DNA of 5,123 bases from an uncultured Eubacteriales bacterium (lineage in GTDB: Bacteria; Bacillota; Clostridia; Oscillospirales; Acutalibacteraceae): contig CAKSDF010000139.1 of the NCBI GenBank assembly GCA_934444695.1, positions 1 to 5,123 on the forward strand, in the 5' to 3' direction. Under the pieces are notes generated by a model. It was not told the DNA's origin. It ran no database searches and saw only the letters and a list, made by a program, of their open reading frames with translations. Made by a program: the position numbers and the translations under genes. Shown here in pieces: positions 1-5,037 of this stretch. How positions within the stretch are numbered: position 1 is the stretch's first letter; the number at the start of each line of letters is the position of its first letter.

Positions 1-49
1 CTCCCCTGCCCGGCTTTGAATAGCCGCCGAAAATATTGAATTTTGCCAA
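1..49 (-). CDS. 5' end of a gene, probably a DUF624/YesL-like membrane protein (partial)
   Basis: Only the first 16 codons lie in the window; the gene runs off the left edge. From a TTG start the peptide reads MAKFNIFGGYSKPGRG, and the next codon begins with G. A GGAGGA ribosome binding site (57-62) sits 7 bases before the TTG, and the gene begins 15 bases after the xerD-like stop, so the two are probably co-transcribed. I recall DUF624/YesL-type integral membrane proteins of clostridia often starting with a short aromatic stretch followed by a Y-x-KPG-x-GV motif, and this peptide fits. That assignment rests on a handful of residues and is an inference. The start site itself is well supported. 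It is not the N-terminus expected of phosphopentomutase (deoB), which follows xerD in some Firmicutes. Confidence 0.6.
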   Translation of the reverse strand, partial: MAKFNIFGGYSKPGRG

Positions 50-56
50 TTTGACG

Positions 57-62
57 TCCTCC
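57..62 (-). promoter_or_regulatory. Ribosome binding site fixing a TTG start
   Basis: GGAGGA on the minus strand lies in the 15-base gap after the recombinase stop, 7 bases before TTG at 49-47. No ATG or GTG at suitable spacing competes with it, so this site is the main evidence that a further gene begins here. Confidence 0.75.
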
Positions 63-64
63 GT

Positions 65-958
65 TTATGCTCTGCGAGCCTTGGGGTGAAAATGCGAATA
101 AGAATTTTTATATTTTTCTTTGATAAGCCTTGCGTACATCTGGGTAGAAGAAATATCCGAATGACCGAGCATTTCCTTGATGTCGCTGAGCTGAGCGCCG
201 TTTTCAAGCAGATGGGCGGCAAAGGAATGACGAAGGGTCTGCGGGGTGATATCCTTGTTGATGCCGGTTTGCTTTGCATATGTCTTGATTATCTTCCAAA
301 AGCCCTGGCGGGTCATGGGCGATCCGTTCATATTGGTGAAAAGCACCGTTTCGTTATAATCGAGTATTATCATTCCCCTGATCCTGTCAAGGTAATCCTT
401 GACCGCCTTAACCGCCTCGTCGTATATGGGAATAACCCTTTCGTTTTTACCGCTTCTGCAATGCAGAAGTCCCACCTGAAGGTTGACATCCTCGACCTTT
501 AATTCCATAAGCTCGGATACCCTTATTCCGGTGGCATATAAAAGCTCAAGCATTGCACGGTCACGGCAGCCCTTAGGTTCAAGAGAATCGGGAGCCGATA
601 TAAGAGTTTCTATCTCGCTCTCGGAAAGTATCTCGGGAGCCTTGTGCTCGGGCTTTGACGACTTTATTCCCGATGCAGGATTGACAACCAGGCATTCTCC
701 CTCTAAATTCATAAAGCGGTAAAAGCAGCGTATTGTCGAAAGCATACGGTTGACGCTTGATTTTGAACGTCCCTTTGATTCAAGTGTGAATATGTATTTT
801 CCGATGATCTCGCCCGAAGCCTTATCGGCGGGGATTTTCTGACCGTCAAGATATTCTAAAAATTGATCTATATCTCTCAAATATGAGTTAAGGGTGTTTT
901 CCGACACCTTTTTCTTCTTTTTAAGATATTCACCGAATCTATCTTTTAAAACGGCCAT
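65..958 (-). CDS. xerD: XerD-like site-specific tyrosine recombinase
   Basis: A 297-residue cytoplasmic tyrosine recombinase, the usual length of XerC/XerD, which resolve chromosome dimers at dif sites. The N-terminal SAM-like DNA-binding domain covers about residues 5-90 and the catalytic domain about 107-290. Visible catalytic positions are R146 (in ATGIRVSEL), K171 (RSGKNERV), R243 (TLRHSFAAHL), H266 (MLGHSDISSTQ) and the nucleophile Y275. The position normally filled by histidine in the H-x-x-R box is Q240 (codon CAG, 241-239), so the box reads Q-T-L-R; all other active-site residues are present. An AAGGAG site precedes the ATG by about 8 bases. The gene starts 29 bases after the probable spoIIM stop, so the two are likely one operon. 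A XerD role is favoured by length and by the neighbouring spoIIM, a proximity I recall from Bacillus. A paralogous integrase is possible. Confidence 0.9.
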   Translation of the reverse strand: MAVLKDRFGEYLKKKKKVSENTLNSYLRDIDQFLEYLDGQKIPADKASGEIIGKYIFTLESKGRSKSSVNRMLSTIRCFYRFMNLEGECLVVNPASGIKSSKPEHKAPEILSESEIETLISAPDSLEPKGCRDRAMLELLYATGIRVSELMELKVEDVNLQVGLLHCRSGKNERVIPIYDEAVKAVKDYLDRIRGMIILDYNETVLFTNMNGSPMTRQGFWKIIKTYAKQTGINKDITPQTLRHSFAAHLLENGAQLSDIKEMLGHSDISSTQMYARLIKEKYKNSYSHFHPKARRA

Positions 959-987
959 TTTAAACTCTCCTTTTTACCGATTACATC

Positions 988-1617
988 TTACATCGAGAAC
1001 GCCGACAAGAAAAGCGATGTAACCGCACACTCCGTTAACGATGACATAATCATAATTGAAATATATTTTATGTATTTAAAGCAGTATTTTTTAAACTGCT
1101 CGGGAAAGCCTGAGCCTTCCCCTTTGAAAAAATCTTTATAAAGCTTTGCCGAAATATCATACGCCGAAAGACAGGAAAAAAGCAGCGTCAGCGACGAAAT
1201 AAGCCCGCCCGGCAAAATAATGAGCGCCGAAAAGGCAATGCCGTTTACCCCAAGCACCGAATATGCCGCCGAGCAAACGCACCCAATGCCCAGTCCCTTG
1301 CAAAAGGGAACAAAAAAGCAAAGGGGTTTTCCGAAAAGAAATGCTCCGCAAAAGTAGGAAAGCAAAAGAAAAATAAGATTAGAGCACAGCGAGCTTAAAA
1401 AAACTCCGAAAGCGCTCATTTTCATGCGGGTCGAAACAAAATCGGAAAAAACACTAACGGGATCGTACATTCCCGAAAACCAGTTGTTTTTAACCATAAC
1501 AACGCCGAAAAACACGCCCAAAAGTAAAAACAAAGCCATAAAGATAAGACGCGAGTTGTCACAGAAAAAACGCAGCGTCTCCTTTTTTAATCTGATACTG
1601 TTATAAAATCCTTTCAT
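988..1617 (-). CDS. spoIIM: Probable stage II sporulation protein M (SpoIIM-like)
   Basis: A 209-residue integral membrane protein, close to the roughly 210 residues of known SpoIIM. SpoIIM joins SpoIID and SpoIIP in the complex that drives membrane migration and peptidoglycan degradation during forespore engulfment. Five hydrophobic segments are visible: about 24-42, 68-95, 101-123, 126-152 and 184-207, with a basic N-terminus (residues 1-16) that is probably cytoplasmic. The stretch around GKPLCFFVPFCKGLGIG (96-112) matches the G-x-P followed by K-G-x-x-x-G pattern of the SpoIIM/DUF95 family as I remember it. The protein has ten cysteines, many for its size. An AGGAGG site lies 7 bases before the ATG. 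The xerD-like gene follows after 29 bases, which supports the call. Sequence identity to SpoIIM appears low by eye, so a divergent or non-sporulation DUF95 protein remains possible. Confidence 0.75.
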   Translation of the reverse strand: MKGFYNSIRLKKETLRFFCDNSRLIFMALFLLLGVFFGVVMVKNNWFSGMYDPVSVFSDFVSTRMKMSAFGVFLSSLCSNLIFLLLSYFCGAFLFGKPLCFFVPFCKGLGIGCVCSAAYSVLGVNGIAFSALIILPGGLISSLTLLFSCLSAYDISAKLYKDFFKGEGSGFPEQFKKYCFKYIKYISIMIMSSLTECAVTSLFLSAFSM

Positions 1618-1630
1618 ATTTTTGCCTCCT

Positions 1631-1652
1631 ATATCTTGTCCTTAAAAGATAT
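1631..1652. repeat. Short inverted repeat before the spoIIM ribosome binding site
   Basis: ATATCTT (1631-1637) and AAGATAT (1646-1652) form a perfect 7-bp inverted repeat around an 8-base loop, just upstream of the AGGAGG of the probable spoIIM. It overlaps the possible promoter -10 at 1646-1653. It is AT-rich, with no T-run immediately downstream in the minus direction, so it is not a terminator. It may be a chance palindrome in an AT-rich spacer. Confidence 0.35.
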
Positions 1653-1674
1653 GAGAGAAAAAATACTATTATGA
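1646..1674 (-). promoter_or_regulatory. Possible sigma-E-type promoter for spoIIM
   Basis: On the minus strand, TCATAAT (1674-1668) and CATATCTT (1653-1646) are separated by 14 bases. This resembles the mother-cell sigma-E pattern (an ATA-containing -35, a CATACA-like -10, about 14 bases apart) known to drive spoIIM in Bacillus subtilis. The implied start would leave a leader of about 20 bases before the ATG. The -10 matches only its first half well, and the spacer is AT-rich, so chance is a real alternative. I see no good sigma-A promoter here. Confidence 0.3.
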
Positions 1675-1699
1675 ATAACAGCAAGACAAATAAGCAGGT

Positions 1700-2509
1700 T
1701 TATTTACCCGACGCAGCAAGCTCCTCAGCTCTGTCAAAGCAGGCCTTCATGGCCCGTTTAACTGCACCCTCGTAATCATCCCTGTCGAATGATTCGTTGG
1801 CTGCAAGAGTGGTTCCTTTAGGCGATGTGACCATATCAAGAAGCTCATCGGCCGAGCGGCCGGATTTTTCGAGCATCTCTGCGCTTCCCTTTATGGTTTG
1901 GAAAAGCAGAGTCTTTGCAACATCGTCCGAAAGACCAAGCTCCTTAGCCTCTAAAAGTGCAGCACGCGCAAATTTAAAGAAATAAGCAGGCCCGCTTCCG
2001 CTAAGGGCCGTGACGGCCGAGATCTTATCCTCGGTAACAACCGCAGCCTTGCCGCAGCTTTCAAAGATCTTGAATACAGGCTCGAAAATTTCTTTCGGAA
2101 CATCGTCGGGACAAACAAGTGCCGACGCACCGCAGGACACAAGCATAGGTGTATTGGGCATCACACGAATCGTGTAGATATTTCCGAAAGCCTCTTTGAT
2201 GTCTGAAACCGTAACTCCTGCCATAATAGAAACTATACAGTTAGTATTATTCGCAAGTCCCTTATACTCAGCGAAATTCTGCCTGAAAACCTGAGGTTTA
2301 ATGCAAAGGAAAACATATCCGGCCTTTTCAAAGACCTCGCCCGCACTGCCGCAGGGGAACATACCATATTTAGCGAAACGGTCGATTTTTTCCTTGTCGG
2401 TGTCATATATATAGATGTTGTCAGGTTTTATGTAACCCGAATTGTAAACGGTTTCGATAATGGCGGAAGCCATATTACCCGCCCCGATAAATCCAATTGA
2501 CATAATCAT
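1700..2509 (-). CDS. proC: Pyrroline-5-carboxylate reductase
   Basis: A 269-residue cytoplasmic enzyme of typical length that reduces 1-pyrroline-5-carboxylate to L-proline with NAD(P)H, the last step of proline synthesis. The N-terminal Rossmann fold starts with GFIGAGNMASAI (6-17), the dinucleotide-binding loop. It is followed by the family motifs CIKPQ (69-73), SIMAGV (94-99) and RVMPNTP (115-121). The helical dimerisation domain carries the P5CR signature ALSGSGPAYFF (168-178) and the substrate loop VTSPKGTT (227-234), where many homologues have G instead of K231. The start at 2509 is preferred because GGAG (2523-2520) is 10 bases upstream; the in-frame ATG two codons later would be 16 bases away. 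The gene has its own promoter and no proA or proB beside it in the window. Confidence 0.97.
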   Translation of the reverse strand: MIMSIGFIGAGNMASAIIETVYNSGYIKPDNIYIYDTDKEKIDRFAKYGMFPCGSAGEVFEKAGYVFLCIKPQVFRQNFAEYKGLANNTNCIVSIMAGVTVSDIKEAFGNIYTIRVMPNTPMLVSCGASALVCPDDVPKEIFEPVFKIFESCGKAAVVTEDKISAVTALSGSGPAYFFKFARAALLEAKELGLSDDVAKTLLFQTIKGSAEMLEKSGRSADELLDMVTSPKGTTLAANESFDRDDYEGAVKRAMKACFDRAEELAASGK

Positions 2510-2548
2510 AGTGTAACCGCTCCAATTCCCGTAAGCTCAACTTTGTAT

Positions 2549-2577
2549 ACTATACCTTATTTTCAGCGATTTATCAA
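2549..2577 (-). promoter_or_regulatory. Sigma-A-type promoter of proC
   Basis: On the minus strand, TTGATA (2577-2572) and TATAGT (2554-2549) are separated by exactly 17 bases, close to the TTGACA-17-TATAAT consensus. Transcription would start near 2541, giving a leader of about 30 bases that contains the GGAG site of proC. The spacing and the -10 make this one of the two best promoter candidates in the window. Confidence 0.75.
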
Positions 2578-2622
2578 GTACAAAATGAATTTGTTACGAA
2601 ATTTTAACCTTTCTAAGCTTAT

Positions 2623-2681
2623 TTATGTAAACTGTATTATGTAACCTTTCCATTTTATTATGTAAACAGCTTTATGTAAAC
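2623..2681. repeat. Four phased direct repeats of TTATGTAAAC upstream of proC
   Basis: On the plus strand TTATGTAAAC occurs at 2623-2632, 2658-2667 and 2672-2681, and a one-mismatch copy TTATGTAACC at 2637-2646. Start-to-start distances are 14, 21 and 14 bases, so the set can be read as two pairs offset by 35 bases. Read on the minus strand the unit is GTTTACATAA, lying 45-105 bases upstream of the proC -35 box. It could be a multi-site operator, or a leftover transposon end with multiple terminal repeats as in IS21-type elements. Neither is proven by the sequence. Confidence 0.8.
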
Positions 2682-2695
2682 CGCTACATATATTG

Positions 2696-2741
2696 AAACG
2701 GCAGTCCCCGTTTGCACAAGAACTGCCGTTTTTGTTTTTTT
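2696..2741 (+). terminator. Intrinsic terminator facing the plus strand
   Basis: On the plus strand AAACGGCAGT (2696-2705) pairs perfectly with ACTGCCGTTT (2722-2731) across a 16-base loop, and the stem runs straight into a T-rich tail (2727-2741, interrupted by one G at 2734). This is a textbook rho-independent terminator for plus-strand transcription. In the minus direction the stem is slightly longer, because a G-U wobble and a C-G pair extend it to 12 bp, but the tail TTTCAATATAT is poor, so minus-strand termination is less likely. No plus-strand gene is visible upstream of it. Confidence 0.7.
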
Positions 2742-2917
2742 ATACACAGCTTTAAAAAATCACAAATTAAATCGCCGTCAAAAATCCCGTTTTTTCAATC
2801 TATCCTCAGCGGAGTAACAAACGAAAATAACAATTACAAATTAAGAGTTTGTAAAAGCACTGTCCCCTGTCCTGCCGACCGTCCGAAAAAAACAAAAGGA
2901 TAAATCAAAAGGATCGA

Positions 2918-3307
2918 TCAGATCATCTTTCTTTTGCCCGAGCGGTTAACTCCCGCCACCCCGCCGGCCGATGAACAAGCCACCGCCGCGACGAGTCTTA
3001 AAACGGTCAGCAGCGAAAAGGTGTTGCCGAGCATTATTCCGATTATGGTTATAACGCAAAAAATAACGCAGCCGGTAATTGCTCCTGTTTTAAGTCCTCC
3101 GCATTTAATTTCCTTGCCGATTTTATATGCCGTGCAAAATCCCCCTGCCCCGCAAATAAGCAGCGACAAAAAATTAAGCACCGGATCGCTGAGATCCCTA
3201 AAGGTCAGAAACACGGCCGCCGCGGTATACATCAGCAGAATAATTATCCCGCCGAAAGCGGCGCCTTTAAGATAGATTTTAAGTGTTTTGGAAAAATCGT
3301 CGTTCAT
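2918..3307 (-). CDS. TIGR04086/YrzE-like four-helix membrane protein
   Basis: A small membrane protein of unknown function with 129 residues from the start chosen here. Four hydrophobic segments are visible: about 16-36, 43-64, 73-94 and 97-120, rich in Gly, Ala and Ile, followed by a basic C-terminal tail (NRSGKRKMI). Size, four-helix layout and position next to yajC and tgt fit the TIGR04086 (DUF3792) family, which includes Bacillus YrzE and often sits by yajC. The function of that family is not established. The start is ATG at 3307, preceded at 9 bases by GGAGG (3317-3321). The frame is open to a TTG at 3325, but that codon lies at the edge of the ribosome binding site and would force the protein to begin inside it. 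The yajC stop is 108 bases upstream, with no clear terminator between, so co-transcription with yajC is likely. Confidence 0.85.
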   Translation of the reverse strand: MNDDFSKTLKIYLKGAAFGGIIILLMYTAAAVFLTFRDLSDPVLNFLSLLICGAGGFCTAYKIGKEIKCGGLKTGAITGCVIFCVITIIGIMLGNTFSLLTVLRLVAAVACSSAGGVAGVNRSGKRKMI

Positions 3308-3316
3308 AAAACAAAA

Positions 3317-3321
3317 CCTCC
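3317..3321 (-). promoter_or_regulatory. Ribosome binding site deciding the TIGR04086-like start
   Basis: GGAGG on the minus strand lies 9 bases before ATG at 3307-3305. The longer in-frame TTG at 3325-3323 is almost adjacent to this GGAGG and has no such site of its own, so the shorter 129-residue protein is preferred. Confidence 0.8.
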
Positions 3322-3415
3322 GCAAAATAACCTGTTAAAAGATTATTCGCGAAGGTCAAAGTATATTACATTTGTTTTGTTTATAGCTCTTTAAGCCTCG
3401 CTTGATAAAGGAAAA

Positions 3416-3748
3416 TTATTTGGTTTCCTTCTTGGAGGGCTTTTTAGAGGTCTCGGCCTCGTCGGCGTGGACGGTAAGGTTGGTCTGAATCGACCAGCGA
3501 GCCATTCTGTATTTGCTGTGATCGGGGCCGGATTCAATTATGAAGGAATCCTCTTTAACGGCCACAATGCGTCCGTAAATTCCGCCGATGGTGATTATCT
3601 CGTCGCCGATCTGGATGTTGTTGCGCATCTTTTCCTCTGCCTTCTGCTTTTTGCGCTGAGGGCGGATAAGAAGAAAATACATAATCGCAAAAATTACAAC
3701 CAGATATACAATCATTATCCAGCTTGAGCCGGCTCCGTTATTTCCCAT
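3416..3748 (-). CDS. yajC: Preprotein translocase accessory subunit YajC
   Basis: A 110-residue single-pass membrane protein typical of YajC, which associates with SecDF and the SecYEG translocon. A short Gly/Asn/Ser-rich N-terminus is followed by one transmembrane helix (about 10-28), then the hallmark RPQRKKQK (29-36), which is expected to stay in the cytoplasm, and the soluble domain with IQIGDEIITIGGIYGRIV (45-62). The C-terminal tail is charged and Lys-rich. A GGAGG site lies 8 bases before the ATG. tgt is immediately upstream, a classic bacterial order; secD and secF, which follow yajC in many genomes, are absent here and are replaced by a TIGR04086-like gene. A strong promoter lies in the gap after tgt, so yajC can be transcribed independently, though no terminator blocks read-through from tgt. 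Confidence 0.96.
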   Translation of the reverse strand: MGNNGAGSSWIMIVYLVVIFAIMYFLLIRPQRKKQKAEEKMRNNIQIGDEIITIGGIYGRIVAVKEDSFIIESGPDHSKYRMARWSIQTNLTVHADEAETSKKPSKKETK

Positions 3749-3797
3749 TTTATATACCTCCGTAATATGTGTTTAAATGCAACACTAAATCTTGTCT

Positions 3798-3826
3798 ATT
3801 ATACATTACTTTCTTCTCTTTTTCAA
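3798..3826 (-). promoter_or_regulatory. Sigma-A-type promoter of yajC
   Basis: On the minus strand TTGAAA (3826-3821) and a perfect TATAAT (3803-3798) are separated by 17 bases, the optimal spacing. Transcription would start near 3790, giving a leader of about 40 bases with the yajC GGAGG in it. The promoter begins 27 bases after the tgt stop codon. Confidence 0.8.
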
Positions 3827-3832
3827 GAAGAA
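3811..3832. repeat. Inverted repeat overlapping the yajC -35 box
   Basis: TTCTTCT (3811-3817) and AGAAGAA (3826-3832) form a perfect 7-bp inverted repeat with an 8-base centre. It spans the -35 hexamer and half the spacer of the yajC promoter. No T-run follows it in the minus direction, so it is not a terminator for tgt. It could be an operator or a chance palindrome in purine/pyrimidine-rich DNA. Confidence 0.4.
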
Positions 3833-3852
3833 TTTTTTAAATTTACAAAATG

Positions 3853-4983
3853 TTAAATTCTGCGCGAAAGGACGGGAAGCATTTCCTCTTTATATTTCGC
3901 AAACCTTCCCTCGTCAAGGACAAGGCGTATTTCCTCAAAAAGATTGTTATAAAACCAGAGATTGTGCATAACCGCCAGTCTCATTCCGAGCATTTCCTTT
4001 GCCACGAGCAGATGCCTGACATAAGCCCGGCTAAAATTCTCGCAGGCGGGGCAATGGCATTCACTGTCGATAGGCTCGGTATCAAGAGCATATTTGGCGT
4101 TGTTTATATTTATGACGCCCTGCTTTGTAAAAAGGTGACCGTGACGGGCGTTGCGGCTCGGCATAACGCAGTCGAAAAGGTCCACTCCCCTTTCCACCGC
4201 CTCAAGAATGTTTGCCGGTGTACCGACCCCCATAAGATAGCGTATCTTATCATCGGGAGCATATGGCTCCACCGCCGAAATAATGCGGTACATATCCTCG
4301 GCAGGCTCACCCACCGCAAGACCGCCGATGGCGTATCCGTCAAGATCCAGCTTTGCAATTTGCTTCATATTCTCGATTCTCAGATCGTCGAAAACGCAGC
4401 CCTGATTTATACCGAAAAGCAGCTGATTCTTATTTATGGTATCATTGAGAGAATTGAGCCGTTTCATCTCGGCCTTGCAGCGCTCGAGCCACCTGACGGT
4501 TCTTTCGGAAGAGGCTTTGGCATATTCATATTTGGCAGGGTTTTCAACGCATTCATCAAAGGCCATTGCAATGGTGGAAGCGAGATTCGACTGAATTCTC
4601 ATACTCTGCTCGGGACCCATAAAAATCTTGTGACCGTCGATATGGGAATTGAACTGCACGCCTTCCTCGGTAATGTGGCGCAGCTTTGCCAGTGAAAAAA
4701 CCTGAAATCCACCGCTGTCGGTGAGAATAGGGCCGTCCCATTTGGTGAATTTATGAAGTCCGCCGAGAGCCTTGACATTCTCGTCGCCCGGGCGAAGATG
4801 AAGATGATATGTATTTGAAAGCATAACCTGGCACTTGAGGTCTTTAAGATCAAGTGCCGAAAGACCTCCCTTTATGGCGGCGCAGGTGGCCACATTCATA
4901 AATGCAGGGGTTTCAAAGCTTCCGTGGACGGTGGTAAACCTTCCCCGTCTGGCGGTTCCTTCTTTTTTAATAAGCTTGTACAT
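3853..4983 (-). CDS. tgt: Queuine/preQ1 tRNA-guanine transglycosylase
   Basis: A 376-residue cytoplasmic enzyme of normal bacterial length, a TIM barrel with a zinc site. It exchanges guanine 34 in the anticodon of tRNAs for Asp, Asn, His and Tyr with preQ1 (or salvaged queuine), a step in queuosine formation. Visible residues are D89 in LTDSGGFQVFS (general base), D143 in AFDEC (base recognition), Q194 in GINQGC, GGLAVGE (220-226), MGVGTP (251-256) and the nucleophile D271 in DCVMPSRNARHGH. The zinc ligands C309, C311, C314 and H340 have the family spacing. The GINQGC and AFDECVENP variants are, from memory, common in clostridial Tgt. A CGGAG site lies 6 bases before the ATG. queA, the usual upstream partner, is not in the window; yajC lies downstream. 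Confidence 0.98.
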   Translation of the reverse strand: MYKLIKKEGTARRGRFTTVHGSFETPAFMNVATCAAIKGGLSALDLKDLKCQVMLSNTYHLHLRPGDENVKALGGLHKFTKWDGPILTDSGGFQVFSLAKLRHITEEGVQFNSHIDGHKIFMGPEQSMRIQSNLASTIAMAFDECVENPAKYEYAKASSERTVRWLERCKAEMKRLNSLNDTINKNQLLFGINQGCVFDDLRIENMKQIAKLDLDGYAIGGLAVGEPAEDMYRIISAVEPYAPDDKIRYLMGVGTPANILEAVERGVDLFDCVMPSRNARHGHLFTKQGVININNAKYALDTEPIDSECHCPACENFSRAYVRHLLVAKEMLGMRLAVMHNLWFYNNLFEEIRLVLDEGRFAKYKEEMLPVLSRRI

Positions 4984-5037
4984 TTAAAACTCCGTTTAAC
5001 AAAAAGATTTATTGTGAATATAATGTTTAAGATAATG

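Larger units (their letters stand above)
2510..2917. other. 408-base non-coding spacer between the TIGR04086-like gene and proC
   Basis: I find no protein-coding gene here on either strand: candidate frames are short and lack a ribosome binding site. Going leftwards in the direction of the flanking genes, the first part (about 2890-2760) is AT-rich apart from a patch at 2860-2882 with the tandem-like text CTGTCCCCTGTCC. Next comes a GC-rich hairpin with a plus-strand T-run (2696-2741), then four 10-bp direct repeats (2623-2681), then the proC promoter (2549-2577) and a leader of about 30 bases. The minus-strand T-run after the TIGR04086-like stop (2886-2892) has no convincing hairpin before it. 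Confidence 0.85.

Noticed and set aside
86..502. A 138-codon plus-strand open frame
   Set aside because: It is antisense to the catalytic half of the xerD-like gene, with no ribosome binding site and no family resemblance.
2623..2681. CRISPR array
   Set aside because: The repeat unit is only 10 bp and the intervals are 4-11 bp, far below CRISPR repeat and spacer sizes, and there are no cas genes.
2712..2903. A 63-codon plus-strand open frame in the long spacer
   Set aside because: It would begin with a TTG inside the terminator loop and read through the T-run. No ribosome binding site or recognisable product.
2886..2935. Terminator directly after the TIGR04086-like gene
   Set aside because: There is a T-run on the minus strand (2886-2892), but the only nearby pairing is a weak GATC-based stem with a bulge overlapping the stop codon and separated from the T-run.
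2934..3275. A 113-codon plus-strand open frame, Pro/Ala-rich
   Set aside because: It is antisense to the TIGR04086-like gene; its composition mirrors the Gly/Ala/Ile codons of that membrane protein.
3308..3415. Separate promoter for the TIGR04086-like gene
   Set aside because: A TATACT-like -10 occurs near 3359-3364, but no acceptable -35 lies 16-18 bases upstream, so co-transcription with yajC is preferred.
3850..4695. A 281-codon open frame on the plus strand opposite tgt
   Set aside because: It lies entirely antisense to a fully convincing tgt, lacks a ribosome binding site, and its product has no recognisable domain. It is a shadow of tgt codon composition.
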